From NCBI RefSeq assembly GCF_901933205.1, contig NC_044596.1, positions 4,280,001 to 4,344,000 on the forward strand: a stretch of 64,000 nt of DNA, given 5' to 3'. The DNA comes from Camarhynchus parvulus (lineage: Eukaryota > Chordata > Aves > Passeriformes > Thraupidae). The position numbers and the translations under genes are program-made. Positions 23,536-36,103 of this stretch are shown here, in pieces (position 1 is the first letter of the stretch; each line of letters starts with the position of its first letter). The notes beneath the pieces were generated by a model. The model saw only the letters and a list, made by a program, of their open reading frames with translations. It was not told the DNA's origin and searched no databases.

Positions 23536-24610
23536 GAAGTTTCCAAGCCCTCGCATGCCGCACACCACGGGGATGAATTCCCATGTTTTGCTTTGGAGCT
23601 GCTTTTCCCTAAACCTCTCCAGCCGGCGGGCAAGGGCAGGTTTGGGATCAGCCTCTTCCAAGTAACAAAACTCCTTTTCCTTCCAACAAAACTCCTTTTT
23701 TTTTTTTTTCCCCAGGATTTCGGCGAACATCGAACATCGATTCCCGCTTGTTCCTCCTGGCGGAGCGGGGACAAAGAGCCGGCTCCGAACGCGACCCCCG
23801 CGGGGAGGGGGCTGCACCTCCCCGCCCACCTGGAGCTGAGCTGGCCCCGGGCAGGAAAAGTGGGATTACATTCCCGGGGAATGCTCGGCGCGATCCAGGC
23901 GGGAAAAAAAGGCTTTACCACCTACATTTTAGGCAGAAAACAGCCCGTTGGAGCTGTGGGGCTGCTCGCTCCCACCCCGCTCCGGTTCGGTCCAAAATTC
24001 CCTGTTTCCACTCCATGGGAGCAGCCCCCCAGAACCCCTCCAAGCCCCTGCCCCAGGCAGGACGAGGCGCCCCGATGTCCCCCGAGGCTCCTGGTGCCAT
24101 TCCTGCCTCCGGAGGGGTCCCTCCTCCCCTCAGCCTGTCCCTTTCCTCGCTTGTTTTCCCTCCTGCTCCCCAGGGCAAGGATTGTCCTGGGCTGCACAGC
24201 CCCCCCAGTTCCTCCAGTTCTGGCCCCCAGCGCCCCCATTGTGGCTGCAGAGCCCAACATGCTGGGGTTTGGGGTGTGAGGGACACAAAGGGCACCTCAT
24301 GTCCCCCCAAAAAGCGCCTGGCAGTGGCCGCAGCGCTGTGACACCCCCTGGGCTTCCCCGTGAGCCCACAAACCCCAAATTTCCCCCGCGTCCACCCCAA
24401 AAACTCCTGGAACCGGAGCAGAGAGAGAACAAAGACTGCAGAGCGCTGCAGGACAGAGGAACCAAGAGGAGAGGGGGGAAAGGAGGAAGAGCAGATGTTT
24501 TTGGGGATGGAAGGGAGGCCGGAGAGGGCAGGAGCACCGTGGAGTACTGGCTGGGAGGCTCAGGCAAGGTGAGAAGAGCCTGGGATTGGAAACACCTGCC
24601 CAGAGCTTAC

Positions 24611-24786
24611 CTGCGTGCACCTCTCCCTCCTCCTGCCTCCTATTAATCCCCAAGACAAGTTTCTCTCTGGCTTCTCTCTCCCTCCTCCTCCACCTCCTCC
24701 TCCTCCTCCACCTCCACCTCCACCTCCTTCACCTCCTCCTCTCTGCTCCGCCACGGGCGAGCCCGGCCGGGCGCGGGGGTTTTATG
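24611..24786 (-). promoter_or_regulatory. PRELP: Candidate PRELP promoter and noncoding exon 1
   Basis: On the minus strand a CATAAAA box (complement 24780-24786) flanked by GC-rich sequence is followed about 165 nt later by a strong donor CGCAG|GTAAGCTC (GT complement at 24609-24610). The implied ~140-nt exon is GGA/GGT-rich and noncoding, and intron 1 would be about 5.3 kb to the acceptor at 19272. PRELP has a noncoding exon 1 in other vertebrates. No transcript evidence is available here. Confidence 0.35.
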
Positions 24787-26164
24787 GCTGGGAGGGCTGG
24801 GAGGGAGGGCTGGGAGCACTGGGAGGGAGGCACGGTGACAACAATCACGTCTTTCTCTGGCAGCCGAGAGCGGCGGGCTCGGCGCACGGCAACAATTCCT
24901 CCTCCTCCTCCTCCTGCTGCTGCGGAGGCAGCTCCTTGTTTCAAAACAAAGCTAATTAATCACGGAATACGCCCTGCCCTCGCCGCCGGCTCCGCTTTCC
25001 CAGGGGCGGGCTGGAGTTGTGCAGAGGGTGGCTGTCCCCTTGCCGCCACCCGCAGGGACACCCCGCTGTCCCCACGCCTCGAATTCCCGGCCCGTCGGGA
25101 CGGACGGAGCCTGGAAAATGGGGTGCAGGGGTTGCTTTGCTGCCAGCCGGGGATGGGCTTTGGTTTAAATCCTGGTGGTACTTCGTGAGGACAGGGTGGG
25201 GGTGACACAGAGGTGGCACCAGCTGAGTGTCCCCGCCCGGGGGACGCTGGAAAACAGAAATGCACCGAGGGGACACGGCCGGGAGGGCTCGGGGGGCACA
25301 TTTCTGCTCCAGAAGGGACATTTTTGTCCACGAGGGGCTCAGAGGAACTCAGGACCTGTTGCGTGTTCAGAGCTCTGACGGGTCCTGGGGGGGCACAGCA
25401 GCCCCCCAGCCCTGGGGGTCGCCCTCCCACATCCATCCCTGTCCCAGAATTGCTGGGATTTGGGATCCAGGGGGGCACAGGAGTCCCCCAGACCAAGGAA
25501 TCACCTCCTCACATCTATCCCTATCCCAGAATCGCTGGAATTTGGGATCCATGGAGGCAGAGCAGCTCCCCAGCCCCGGGAAGTGCCCTCCCACATCCAT
25601 CCCTGTCCCAGAATCCCTGGGATTTGGGGTCCGGGGGTCTCCTCCCTTTCTCCCCACCATCCCCCTCTCTCCATCCGCAGCAGGACCGTGAAACCCGAGC
25701 TGCTCAGGCTCCTCGAAATCCCAATCCCGGCCGTGCCAGGGTTGGCACCCACCCAGGAGGGGCTGTTCCTGCCCTGGCAGTCGAAACCGGAGCTTTGCCC
25801 AAAATTCCCCCTCTCTGCACCGCCCCTTTTTGCCTAAAATGTGTTTATTCCCAACACGGGGCTTTTCCTTTTGCCCCAAAACCGGGGATTGCTCCTTGCT
25901 GAGGGATGGAGCAGGACGATCCCAAGCCCGAAATCCAGCAGGTAGATGGAGAGGGAGCGAGGAAAAGGCATCGAGAGGACCCACAGAAGAATTCCAGGCT
26001 GTTCAAACAAAAAGTCGGGATGGAGGCTCGAGTTTGCCAGCTGGAGAAGGACCAGGATCAATAAGGGTAGGAGATGCTGTTTGAAAGGAGATGCTGCAGG
26101 AATTTGATGCTAATTCCTTTCAAAACAGGTCCAAAAATCCCCAAATCCATGGGGACATGTTCCA
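24787..26164. other. Region upstream of candidate PRELP exon 1
   Basis: GC-rich DNA with a CTC/CTG-rich run near 24895-24925 and an ~86-bp tandem repeat at 25385-25645 (listed separately). No exon is recognised. Confidence 0.45.
25385..25645. repeat. ~86-bp minisatellite (CCCACATCCATCCCTGTCCCAGAAT)
   Basis: Three to four copies containing CCTCCCACATCCATCCC, TCCCAGAAT(T/C)(G/C)CTGG and ATTTGGGATCCA modules. Confidence 0.85.
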
Positions 26165-26375
26165 TGGGTTTTAGGTTTCTTGTTTTTTGGTTTTCCTTTT
26201 GGGGGGAGGGGTTGTTTATCAGAGGGTTTTTCTGCTTTTTGTTTTTTGCGTTTTTAAGGGTTTTTTTCTGTTTTGTTTTGTTTTTTGGTGTTGTTGTTTT
26301 GGGTTTGGGGGTTTTTTTGTGCGTGTGTTTTTTGTTTTTGCTTTTTTAAATTTTTTCTCTATTTTTCCCTTAATT
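26165..26375. repeat. G/T-rich low-complexity tract
   Basis: Extreme strand asymmetry (runs of TTTTG, GTTTTTTT, GGGGTTTTT) directly to the left of the satellite array. No coding potential. Confidence 0.85.
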
Positions 26376-29300
26376 CACAACAGGGAGAGCCTTCATCCCC
26401 TCCATGCTCTCCATCCACCCCAAACCCCTCATGGATCATGGTCCCAGTGGCCCCCATCAGGTGTGGCAGTCCCAGGGGCTGGAGAGTTTTGTTTCCCAGG
26501 GAAAAGGGCCGGGGTATATACCCAGGGGCCTGTGGCTGGGTGCTGACGGCTGGCTACTGAAAATCCGCGATACGCAGGATGCCTCCCAGACCCAAGCTGG
26601 CACCAGGGCCAGCTCGGGCTGATTCGACAGTACCAACGGAGTCCCACAATCTGCCATCAGGAACAGGGGCTCGTGACGTTTGTTACCCAGGGAAAGGGCC
26701 GGTATATAGATAAGGGGCCTGTGGCCCAGACTGGCAAGCTGACTCCTGAAAATCCGCGATACGCAGGATGCCTCCCAGACCCAAAATAGAAGCAGTGCCA
26801 ACTCAGGCTGGTTTGATAGTGCCAACGGAGTCCTACAATCTGCCATCAGGAACACGGGCTCGTGACTTTTGTTTCCCAGGGAAAGGGCCAGTGTATATGT
26901 TTGGGGCCTGTGGCCCGGAGTGGCTGGCTGGCTCCTGAAAATCCGCGATACGCAGGATGCCTCCCAGACCCAAGCTGGCAGCAGTGCCAACTCGGGCTGG
27001 TTTGATAGTGCCAATGGAGTCCTACAATCTGCCATCGAGATCCCGGGATGGTAACTTATGTTACGCAGTGAAAGAGCCGGTGTATATGGTTGGGGGCCTG
27101 TGGCTATCTGGCTCCTGAAAATCCGCGATACGCAGGATGCCTCCCAGACCGAAGCTGGCACCAGTGCCAACTCTGGCTGGTTTGATACTACCAACAGAGT
27201 CCTACAATCTGCCATCGAGATGCGGGGCTGGTGACTTTTGTTACCCAGGCAAAGGGCAGGTGTATATGTTTGGGGCCTCTGCTATTTGGCTCCTGAAAAT
27301 CCGCGATACGCAGGATGCCTCCCAGACCCAAGCTGGCACCAGTGCCAACTCAGGCTGGTTTGATAGTGCCAACGGAGTCCCACAATCTGCCATCGACATC
27401 CGGGGCTGGTGAGATTTGTATCCCAGGGAAAGGGACGGTGTATATCTTTGGGGGACTGTGGACCAGTGTGGCCGGCTGGCTCCTGAAAATCCGCGATCAC
27501 GCGGATGCCTCCCAGACCCAAGCTGGCACCAGTGCCAACTCGGGCTGGTTTGATAGCGCCAACGGAGTCCCACAATCTGCCATCAAGGACCGGGGCTGGT
27601 GAGTTTTGTTTCCCAGCGGAAAGGCCCGTTGTATATGTTTGGGGGCCATGTGGCCGAGTGTGGCCGGCTGGCTCCTGAATATCCGCGATACGCAGGATGC
27701 CTCCCAGACCCAAGCTGGCACCAGTGCCAACTCGGGCTGGTTTGATAGTGCCAACGGAGTCCCACAATCTGCAAATCAGGAATTGGGGCTGGTGAGTTAT
27801 GTTTTTTTTTTTTTCTCCGGTGTTTCAGAGGGAAAGGCCCGTTGTTTATGTTTGGGGGCCATAGGCCCCGAGTGGCCGGCTGGCTCCTGAAAATCCGCGA
27901 TACGCAGGATGCCTCCCAGACCCAAGCTGGCACCAGTGCCAACTCGGGCTGGTTTGATAGTGCCAACGGAGTCCCACAATCTGCAAGCAGGACTTGGGGC
28001 TGGTGAGTTTTGTTTCAGAGGGAAAGGCCCGTTGTTTATGTTTGGGGGCCTGTGCCCCGGAGTGGCCGGCTGGCTCCTGAAAATCCGCGATACGCAGGAT
28101 GCCTCCCAGACCCAAGCTGGCACCAGTGCCAACTCGGGCTGGTTTGATAGTGCCAACGGAGTCCCACAATCTGCCATCAAGGACGGGGGCTGGTGAGTTT
28201 TGTTTCAGCGGGAAAGGCCCGTTGTTTATGTTTGGGGCCATAGGCCCGAGTGGCCGGCTGGCTCCTGAAAATCCGCGATACGCAGGATGCCTCCCAGACC
28301 CAAGCTGGCACCAGTGCCAACTCGGGCTGGTTTGATAGTGCCAACGGAGTCCCACAATCTGCCATCAAGGACCGGGGCGGGTGAGTTTTGTTTCAGAGGG
28401 AAAGGCCCGTTGTTTATGTTTGGGGCCATAGGCCCGGAGTGGCCGGCTGGCTCCTGAAAAATCCGCGATACGCAGGATGCCTCCCAGACCCAAGCTGGCA
28501 CCAGTGCCAACTCGGGCTGGTTTGATAGTGCCAACGGAGTCCCACAATCTGCCATCAAGGACCGGGGCTGGTGACTTTTGTTTCAGCGGGAAAGGCCCGT
28601 TGTTTATGTTTGGGTGCCATAGGCCCGGAGTAGCCGGCTGGCTCCTGAAAATCCGCGATACGCAGGATGCCTCCCAGACCCAAGCTGGCACCAGTGCCAA
28701 CTCGGGCTGGTTTGATAGTGCCAACGGAGTCCCACAATCTGCCATCAAGGACCGGGGCTGGTGAGTTTTGTTTCAGTGGGAAAGGCCCGTTGTTTATGTT
28801 TGGGGGCCGTAGGCCCGGAGTGGCCGGCTGGCTCCTGAAAAATCCTGCGATACGAGGATGCCTCCCAGACCCAAGCTGGCACCAGTGCCAACTCGGGCTG
28901 GTTTGATAGTGCCAACGGAGTCCCACAATCTGCCATCAAGGACCGGGCTGGTGAGTTTTGTTTCAGCGGGAAAGGCCCGTTGTTTATGTTTGGGGCCGTA
29001 GGCCCGGAGTGGCCGGCTGGCTCCTGAAAATCCGTGATACGAGGATGCCTCCCAGACCCAAGCTGGCACCAGTGCCAACTCGGGCTGGTTTGATAGTGCC
29101 AACGGAGTCCCACAATCTGTCACCAAGGACCGGGGCTGGTGAGTTTTGTTTCAGAGGGAAAGGCCCGTTGTTTATGTTTGGGGCCACAGGCCGGAGTGGC
29201 CGGCTGGCTCCTGAAAATCCGTGATACGCAGGATGCCTCCCAGACCCAAGCTGGCACCAGTGCCAACTCGGGCTGGTTTGATAGTGCCAACGGAGTCCCA

Positions 29301-32300
29301 CAATCTGCCACCAAGGACCGGGGCTGGTGAGTTTTGTTTCAGAGGGAAAGGCCCGTTGTTTATGTTTGGGGCCATGGGCCCGGAGTGGCCGGCTGGCTCC
29401 TGAAAATCCGCGATACGCAGGATGCCTCCCAGACCCAAGCTGGCACCAGTGCCAACTCGGGCTGGTTTGATAGCGCCAACGGAGTCCCACAATCTGCCAT
29501 CAAATACCGGGCTGGTGAGTTTTGTTTCAGAGGGAAAGGCCCGTTGTTTATGTTTGGGGCCATAGGCCCGGAGTGGCCGGCTGGCTCCTGAAAATCCGCG
29601 ATACGCAGGATGCCTCCCAGACCCAAGCTGGCACCAGTGCCAACTCGGGCTGGTTTGATAGCGCCAACGGAGTCCCACAATCTGCCATCAAAGACCGGGG
29701 CTGGTGAGTTTTGTTTCAGCGGGAAAGGCCCGTTGTTTATGTTTGGGGCCAGGCCCGAGTGGCCGGGCTGGCTCCTGAAAATCGCGATACGCAGGATGCC
29801 TCCCAGACCCAAGCTGGCACCAGTGCCAACTCGGGCTGGTTTGATAGTGCCAACGGAGTCCCACAATCTGCCATCAAGGACGGGGGCGGGTGAGTTTTGT
29901 TTCAGAGGGAAAGGCCCGTTGTTTATGTTTGGGGGCCATAGGCCCGGAGTGGCTGGCTGGCTCCTGAAAATCCGCGATACGCAGGATGGCTCCCAGACCC
30001 AAGCTGGCACCAGTGCCAACAGTCGTGCTGAGGTCCAAAATAGAAATAAGGAATTGGGTGGTGGGTTTTGTTTAGAGGAAAGGGTTGGTGGAGAGGTGGA
30101 GGAGGGGAAGAAGTGGATTGGTGGGGGGTCGGGCTGGTTTGATAGTGCCAACGGAGTCCCACAATCTGCCATCAAGGATTGGGGCTGGTGAGTTTTGTTT
30201 CAGAGGGAAAGGCCCGTTGTTTATGTTTGGGGGCCTGGGCCCCGGGGGGGCCGGCTGGCTCCTGAAAATCCGCGATACGCAGGATGCCTCCCAGACCCAA
30301 GCTGGCACCAGTGCCAACTCGGGCTGGTTTGATAGTGCCAACGGGAGTCCCACAATCTGCCATCAAGTACTGGGGCTGGTGAGTTTTGTTTCAGTGGGAA
30401 AGGCCCGTTGTTTATGTTTGGGGGCATAGGCCCGGAGTGGGCGGCTGGCTCCTGAAAATCCGGCGATACACAGGATGCCTCCCAGACCCAAGCTGGCACC
30501 AGTGCCAACTCGGGCTGGTTTGATAGTGCCAACGGAGTCCCACAATCTGCCATCAAGGACCGGGCTGGTGAGTTTTGTTTCAGCGGGAAAGGCCCGTTGT
30601 TTATGTTTTGGGGGCCATATGGCCCGGAGTGGCCGGCTGGCTCCTGAAAATCCGCGATACGCAGGATGCCTCCCAGACCCAAGCTGGCACCAGTGCCAAC
30701 TCGGGCTGGTTTGATAGTGCCAACGGAGTCCCACAATCTGCCATCAAGGACCGGGGCGGGTGAGTTTTGTTTCAGCGGGAAAGGCCTGTTGTTTATGTTT
30801 GGGGCCTGGGCCCCGGAGTGGCCCGGCTGGCTCCTGAAAATCCGCGATACGCAGGATGCCTCCCAGACCCAAGCTGGCACCAGTGCCAACTCGGGCTGGT
30901 TTGATAGTGCCAACGGAGTCCCACAATCTGCCATCAAGAACGGGGGCGGGTGAGTTTTGTTTCAGCGGGATAGGCCCGTTGTTTATGATTTGGGGCCATA
31001 GGACCGGAGTGGCCGGCTGGCTCCTGAAAATCCGCGATACGCAGGATGCCTCCCAGACCCAAGCTGGCACCAGTGCCAACTCGGGCTGGTTTGATAGTGC
31101 CAACGGAGTCCCACAATCTGCCATCAAGGACCGGGGCGGGTGAGTTTTGTTTCAGCGGGAAAGGCCCGTTGTTTATGTTTGGGGCCAGGCCCGGAGTGGC
31201 CGGCTGGCTCCTGAAAATCCGCGATACGCAGGATGCCTCCCAGACCCAAGCTGGCACCAGTGCCAACTCGGGCTGGTTTGATAGTGCCAACGGAGTCCCA
31301 CAATCTGCCATCAAGGACCGGGGCTGGTGAGTTTTGTTTCAGAGGGAAAGGCCCGTTGTTTATGTTTGGGGCCATAGGCCCGGAGGTGCCGCGGCTGGCT
31401 CCTGAAAATCCGGGCGATACGTAGGATGCCTCCCAGACCCAAGCTGGCACCAGTGCCAACTCGGGCTGGTTTGATAGTGCCAACGGAGTCCCACAATCTG
31501 CCATCAAGGACCGGGGCGGGTGAGTTTTTGTTTCAGAGGGAAAGGCCCGTTGTTTATGTTTGGGGCCATAGGCCCCGGAGTGGCCGGGCTGGCTCCTGAA
31601 AACCCACAATACGCAGGATGCCTCCCAGACCCAAGCTGGCACCAGGGCCAACTCGGGCTGGTTTCATAGTGCCAACGGAGTCCCACAATCTGCCATCAAG
31701 GACCGGGGCTGGTGAGTTTTGTTTCAGAGGGAAAGGCCCGTTGTTTATGTTTGGGGCCATAGCCCGAGTGGCCGGGCTGGCTCCTGAAAATCGCGATACG
31801 CAGGATGCCTCCCAGACCCAAGCTGGCACCAGTGCCAACTCGGGCTGGTTTGATAGCGCCAACGGAGTCCCACAATCTGCCATCAAGGACCGGGGCTGGT
31901 GAGTTTTGTTTCAGAGGGAAAGGCCCGTTGTTTATGTTTTGGGGCCTGTGCCCCAGTGGGTCGGCTGGCTCCTGAAAAACCGCGATACGCAGGATGCCTC
32001 CCAGACCCAAGCTGGCACCAGTGCCAACTCGGGCTGGTTTGATAGTGCCAACGGAGTCCCACAATCTGCCACCAGGACCGGGGCTGGTGAGTTTTGTTTC
32101 AGAGGGAAAGGCCTGTTGTTTATGTTTGGGGCCCTGGCCCCGAGTGGCCGGCTGGCTCCTGAAAATCCGCGATACGCAGGATGCCTCCCAGACTCCAAGC
32201 GGCACCAGTGCCAACTCGGGCTGGTTTGATAGCGCCAACGGAGTCCCACAATCTGCCATCAAGGACCGGGGCTGGTGAGTTTTGTTTCAGCGGGAAAGGC

Positions 32301-32699
32301 CCGTTGTTTATGTTTGGGGCCATAGGCCCCGAGTGGGCCGGCTGGCTCCTGAAAATCCGCTGACACGCGGGATGCCTCCCAGACCCAAGCTGGTACCAGT
32401 GCCAACTCGGGCTGGTTTGATAGTGCCAACGGAGTCCCACAATCTGCCATCGGCGGACCGGGGCGGGTGAGTTTTGTTTCAGCTGGAAAGGCCCGTTGTT
32501 TATGTTTGGGGCCATAGGCTTTGAGTGGCCGGGCTGGCTCCTGAAAATCCGCGATACGCAGGATGCCTCCCAGACCCAAGCTGGCACCAGCGCCAACTCG
32601 GGCTGGTTTGATAGAAGTGCCAACAGAGTCCCACAATCTGCCATCAAGGACCGGGGCGGGTGAGTTTTTGTTTCAGGGATAGGCCCGTTGTTTATGTTT

Positions 32700-35603
32700 G
32701 GGGGCCAATAGGCCCGCAGTGGCCGGCTGGCTCCCGAAAATCCACGATACGCAGGATGCCTCCCAGACCTAAGCTGGCACCAGTGTTAACTCCCGGCTGG
32801 TTTGATAGTTGCCAACGGAGTCCCACACCCATCTGCCATCAAGGACCGGGGCCAGGACTTTGCTCTTTGCAGGAAAAGGGACGTGGTGTCTGCGTTTTGG
32901 GGCCATAGGCCCGGAGCGGGTCGGCTGGCTCCCAAAAACCGGGCTGATAATGCGACGCCCTCCCCAGGACCCAAGGCGGCACCCCAGTGCCAACATCGGG
33001 CTGGTGTGATAGTGCCAACGGAGTCCCACAATACCCGCCATCGGGCGACCAGTTGGTGGACTTTGTTTCAGGAGTGACAGGCCCGTTGTTTAAGTTCGCG
33101 GTGGGCCATAGCTCGGAGTGGTCGGGTTGGCTCCCGGAAAAACTGGCTGATACTGGATGCCCTCTCAGACCTGGGCTGGCACCAGTGCCAAATCGGGTTG
33201 GTTTGATAGTGCCAACGGAGTCCCACAATTCGCCATCAAGGACCAGCTCAGTGACTTGTTTCAGAGGGAAAGGCCCGTTGTTTATGTTTTTAGCAATAGT
33301 CCAGAGAGGTCGGGTTGGTTCCCGGAAAATCCTGCTTACACGCCGATGTCTCCCCAGACCTGCAGCTGGCACCAGTGCTCCACCTCCCTCGGCTGGAGTT
33401 TTATACGCCAACGTAATCCCACACCCGGCTATCAAGTTCCGGGGCTGGTGACTTTTGTTTCAGAGGGAAAACCAATATTTTTGCTTTAAATATAGGCCCC
33501 GAGTGGCCGGTTGGCTCCTGAAAAAATCCGCTGGGATAATGCTAGGGATGCTCTCCCCAGACCTGCCAAATTCAGTGCCAACTCGGGCTTAGGCCTTTGA
33601 TAGTGCCAACGGAGTCACAAATGTGCCCTCGGGCGTGACCGGGGATGTGGTGACTTTTGTTTCAGAGGGAAAGGCCTATTGGATTTATTTTTGGGGGTCG
33701 TAGGCCCCGAGAGGCCTGGCTCCTGAAAACCGCTTTGTGGACATGCCTCCTAGACTAAATCTGGCGCCAGTGCCAACTCTGGCTGGTTTTGATAGTGCTA
33801 CCGGAAAACTCACAATCAGCCATCAAGGACCGGGGCTGGTGGACTTTTTTGCAGGGGGAAAGTGGACGGGGTGTCTATGTTTTGGGGAACATAGGTCCGG
33901 AGTGGGTCAAGCTGGCCCCTGAAAACTACGGAGCACGGCAGGATGCTTCCTTAGACCCAGCTGGCACCCAGCGCCAACTTTGGCTGGCTTGATAGTGCCA
34001 ACGGTCCCACAATCTGCCACCGGCACCCGGCTGGTGACATGGTTTCAGAGGGAAAGGCTCAGTTGTTTATGTTTGGGCGCCATAGTCTCTGAGAGGCAGG
34101 CTGGCTCCCTGAAAATCATGACACGCAGGGATGCTCCTCCTGTGACCTGGGCAGCTGGCACCAGTGCCAAATCCCGGCCGGGTTTGATAGTGCCAACGGA
34201 GTCCCACCACCCGCCATCTATGGACCGGGCTGGTGACTTTGTTTCGCAGGAAAATACACGGGTGTTCATGTTTTGGGGCCACAGGCCCGGAGTGGCCGGG
34301 CTTTGGCTCTGAAAAAAAAAAATTCAATATACTAGGGATGCCTCCCCAGACCCAAGCTGGCACCAGTGCCAAGTCGGGTTGGTTTGATAGTGCCAACGGA
34401 GTCCCACAATCTGCCATCAAGGACCGGGGCTGGTGACTTTTGGTTTCAGGAGAGATAGGACTCTTGTTTATGTTTGGGGCCATAGTCCGGAGTGGCCGGA
34501 TGGCCCTGAAAAACCGCTGGAGCAGTGGGATGCTCTCCTAGGACCCAAGCTGGCACCAGTGCCAACTCGGGCTGGTTTGATAGCGCCGGAGTCCCACAAT
34601 TCGCTACTGCGCCCGGCTGGTGACTTGTGTTTCAGAGGGTAAGGCCCTTTTATGTTTGGGGGCCTTAGGGCGCTGGGAGAGTGGCCAGGGATGGCTCTGA
34701 AAATCATGAGCACGCCGATGTCTCCCAGGACTCCAAGCTGGCAATTCAGTGCCAACTCTGGCTTTGTTTGATAGTGCCAACGGAGTCCCAGCCACAACCA
34801 GCTAAATAAGTGAGCGGGGCTGGTGACTTTTGTTTCTGCAGGAAGTGGGATTGCGTGTTTCTTTGGGGCCATAGGCCCTGTAGTGGCCGGGTTGGCTCCT
34901 GTACCATGGTATGGCTTTCAGGATGCCTCCCAGACCCAAGTTTGCACCAGACCCAACTTTGGGTTTGTTTGATAGTGCCAACGGAGTCTGGGGTAACTGT
35001 CATCAAGGACCGGGGCTTTTGTGACTTTGTTTTTTCAGAGTGGAAAGGCCCCTTTGTTTATGTTTTTCTGCGGGCCATAACGCAGTGGCCAGTTGGCCCT
35101 GAAAATCACATACACAGGGTGCTTTCCCCAGACCCAGCCGGGCACCAGTGCCAATCCCTGGGGCTGGCTATCGATAGGTGCCAACGGAGTCCCACAATCT
35201 GCCATCATGGACCGGGCTTATGGACTTTGCTCTGCAGGAAAATGGAATGGTGTCTATGTTTTGGGGCCATAGGTCCGTGGAGTGGTCGGTTGGTTCCGAA
35301 AATCACAATACGCAGGGATACCCCCAGACCCAAGCTGTCACCTTCAGTGCCAGCTCGGGCTTATTTTATAGTGCCAACGTAATCCCACAATCTGCCACCG
35401 CTTAATCGGGCTGGTGGAAGTTCTGTTTCAGGGAGGGAAAGCGTCCGTTGTTTGTTTTTGTGGGTCATAGGCCCCGGAGTGGTCGGGTTGGCCTGAAAAT
35501 CGTTTATACCAGGATGCTAGGACCGTAGTTGGCACCAAAGCCAATCCTCGGGCTGGTTTTGATAGTGCCAATCTGAGTCCCACAATCAGCCATCAAGTGA
35601 GGG
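32700..35603 (+). repeat. Degraded satellite monomers at contig edge
   Basis: From about 32.7 kb the monomers acquire many indels and substitutions that increase towards the gap. Spacing becomes irregular while conserved blocks such as GTGCCAACGGAGTCCCACAA persist. Across the N gap the repeat resumes at near-consensus quality. This pattern suggests low-coverage or unpolished consensus at a contig end rather than old satellite. Confidence 0.75.
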
Positions 35604-36103
35604 NNNNNNNNNNNNNNNNNNNNNNNNNNNNNNNNNNNNNNNNNNNNNNNNNNNNNNNNNNNNNNNNNNNNNNNNNNNNNNNNNNNNNNNNNNNNNNNNN
35701 NNNNNNNNNNNNNNNNNNNNNNNNNNNNNNNNNNNNNNNNNNNNNNNNNNNNNNNNNNNNNNNNNNNNNNNNNNNNNNNNNNNNNNNNNNNNNNNNNNNN
35801 NNNNNNNNNNNNNNNNNNNNNNNNNNNNNNNNNNNNNNNNNNNNNNNNNNNNNNNNNNNNNNNNNNNNNNNNNNNNNNNNNNNNNNNNNNNNNNNNNNNN
35901 NNNNNNNNNNNNNNNNNNNNNNNNNNNNNNNNNNNNNNNNNNNNNNNNNNNNNNNNNNNNNNNNNNNNNNNNNNNNNNNNNNNNNNNNNNNNNNNNNNNN
36001 NNNNNNNNNNNNNNNNNNNNNNNNNNNNNNNNNNNNNNNNNNNNNNNNNNNNNNNNNNNNNNNNNNNNNNNNNNNNNNNNNNNNNNNNNNNNNNNNNNNN
36101 NNN
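35604..36103. other. Assembly gap (500 N)
   Basis: Exactly 500 N characters, a conventional fixed-size scaffold gap. The true satellite array length is therefore unknown and may be much larger. Confidence 0.99.

Larger units (their letters stand above)
20081..24608. other. Probable PRELP intron 1, mostly unique
   Basis: No coding exon is recognised. It contains two tandem arrays (listed separately) and a poly-T run near 21159-21172. The GC-rich open frames are compositional. Confidence 0.5.
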
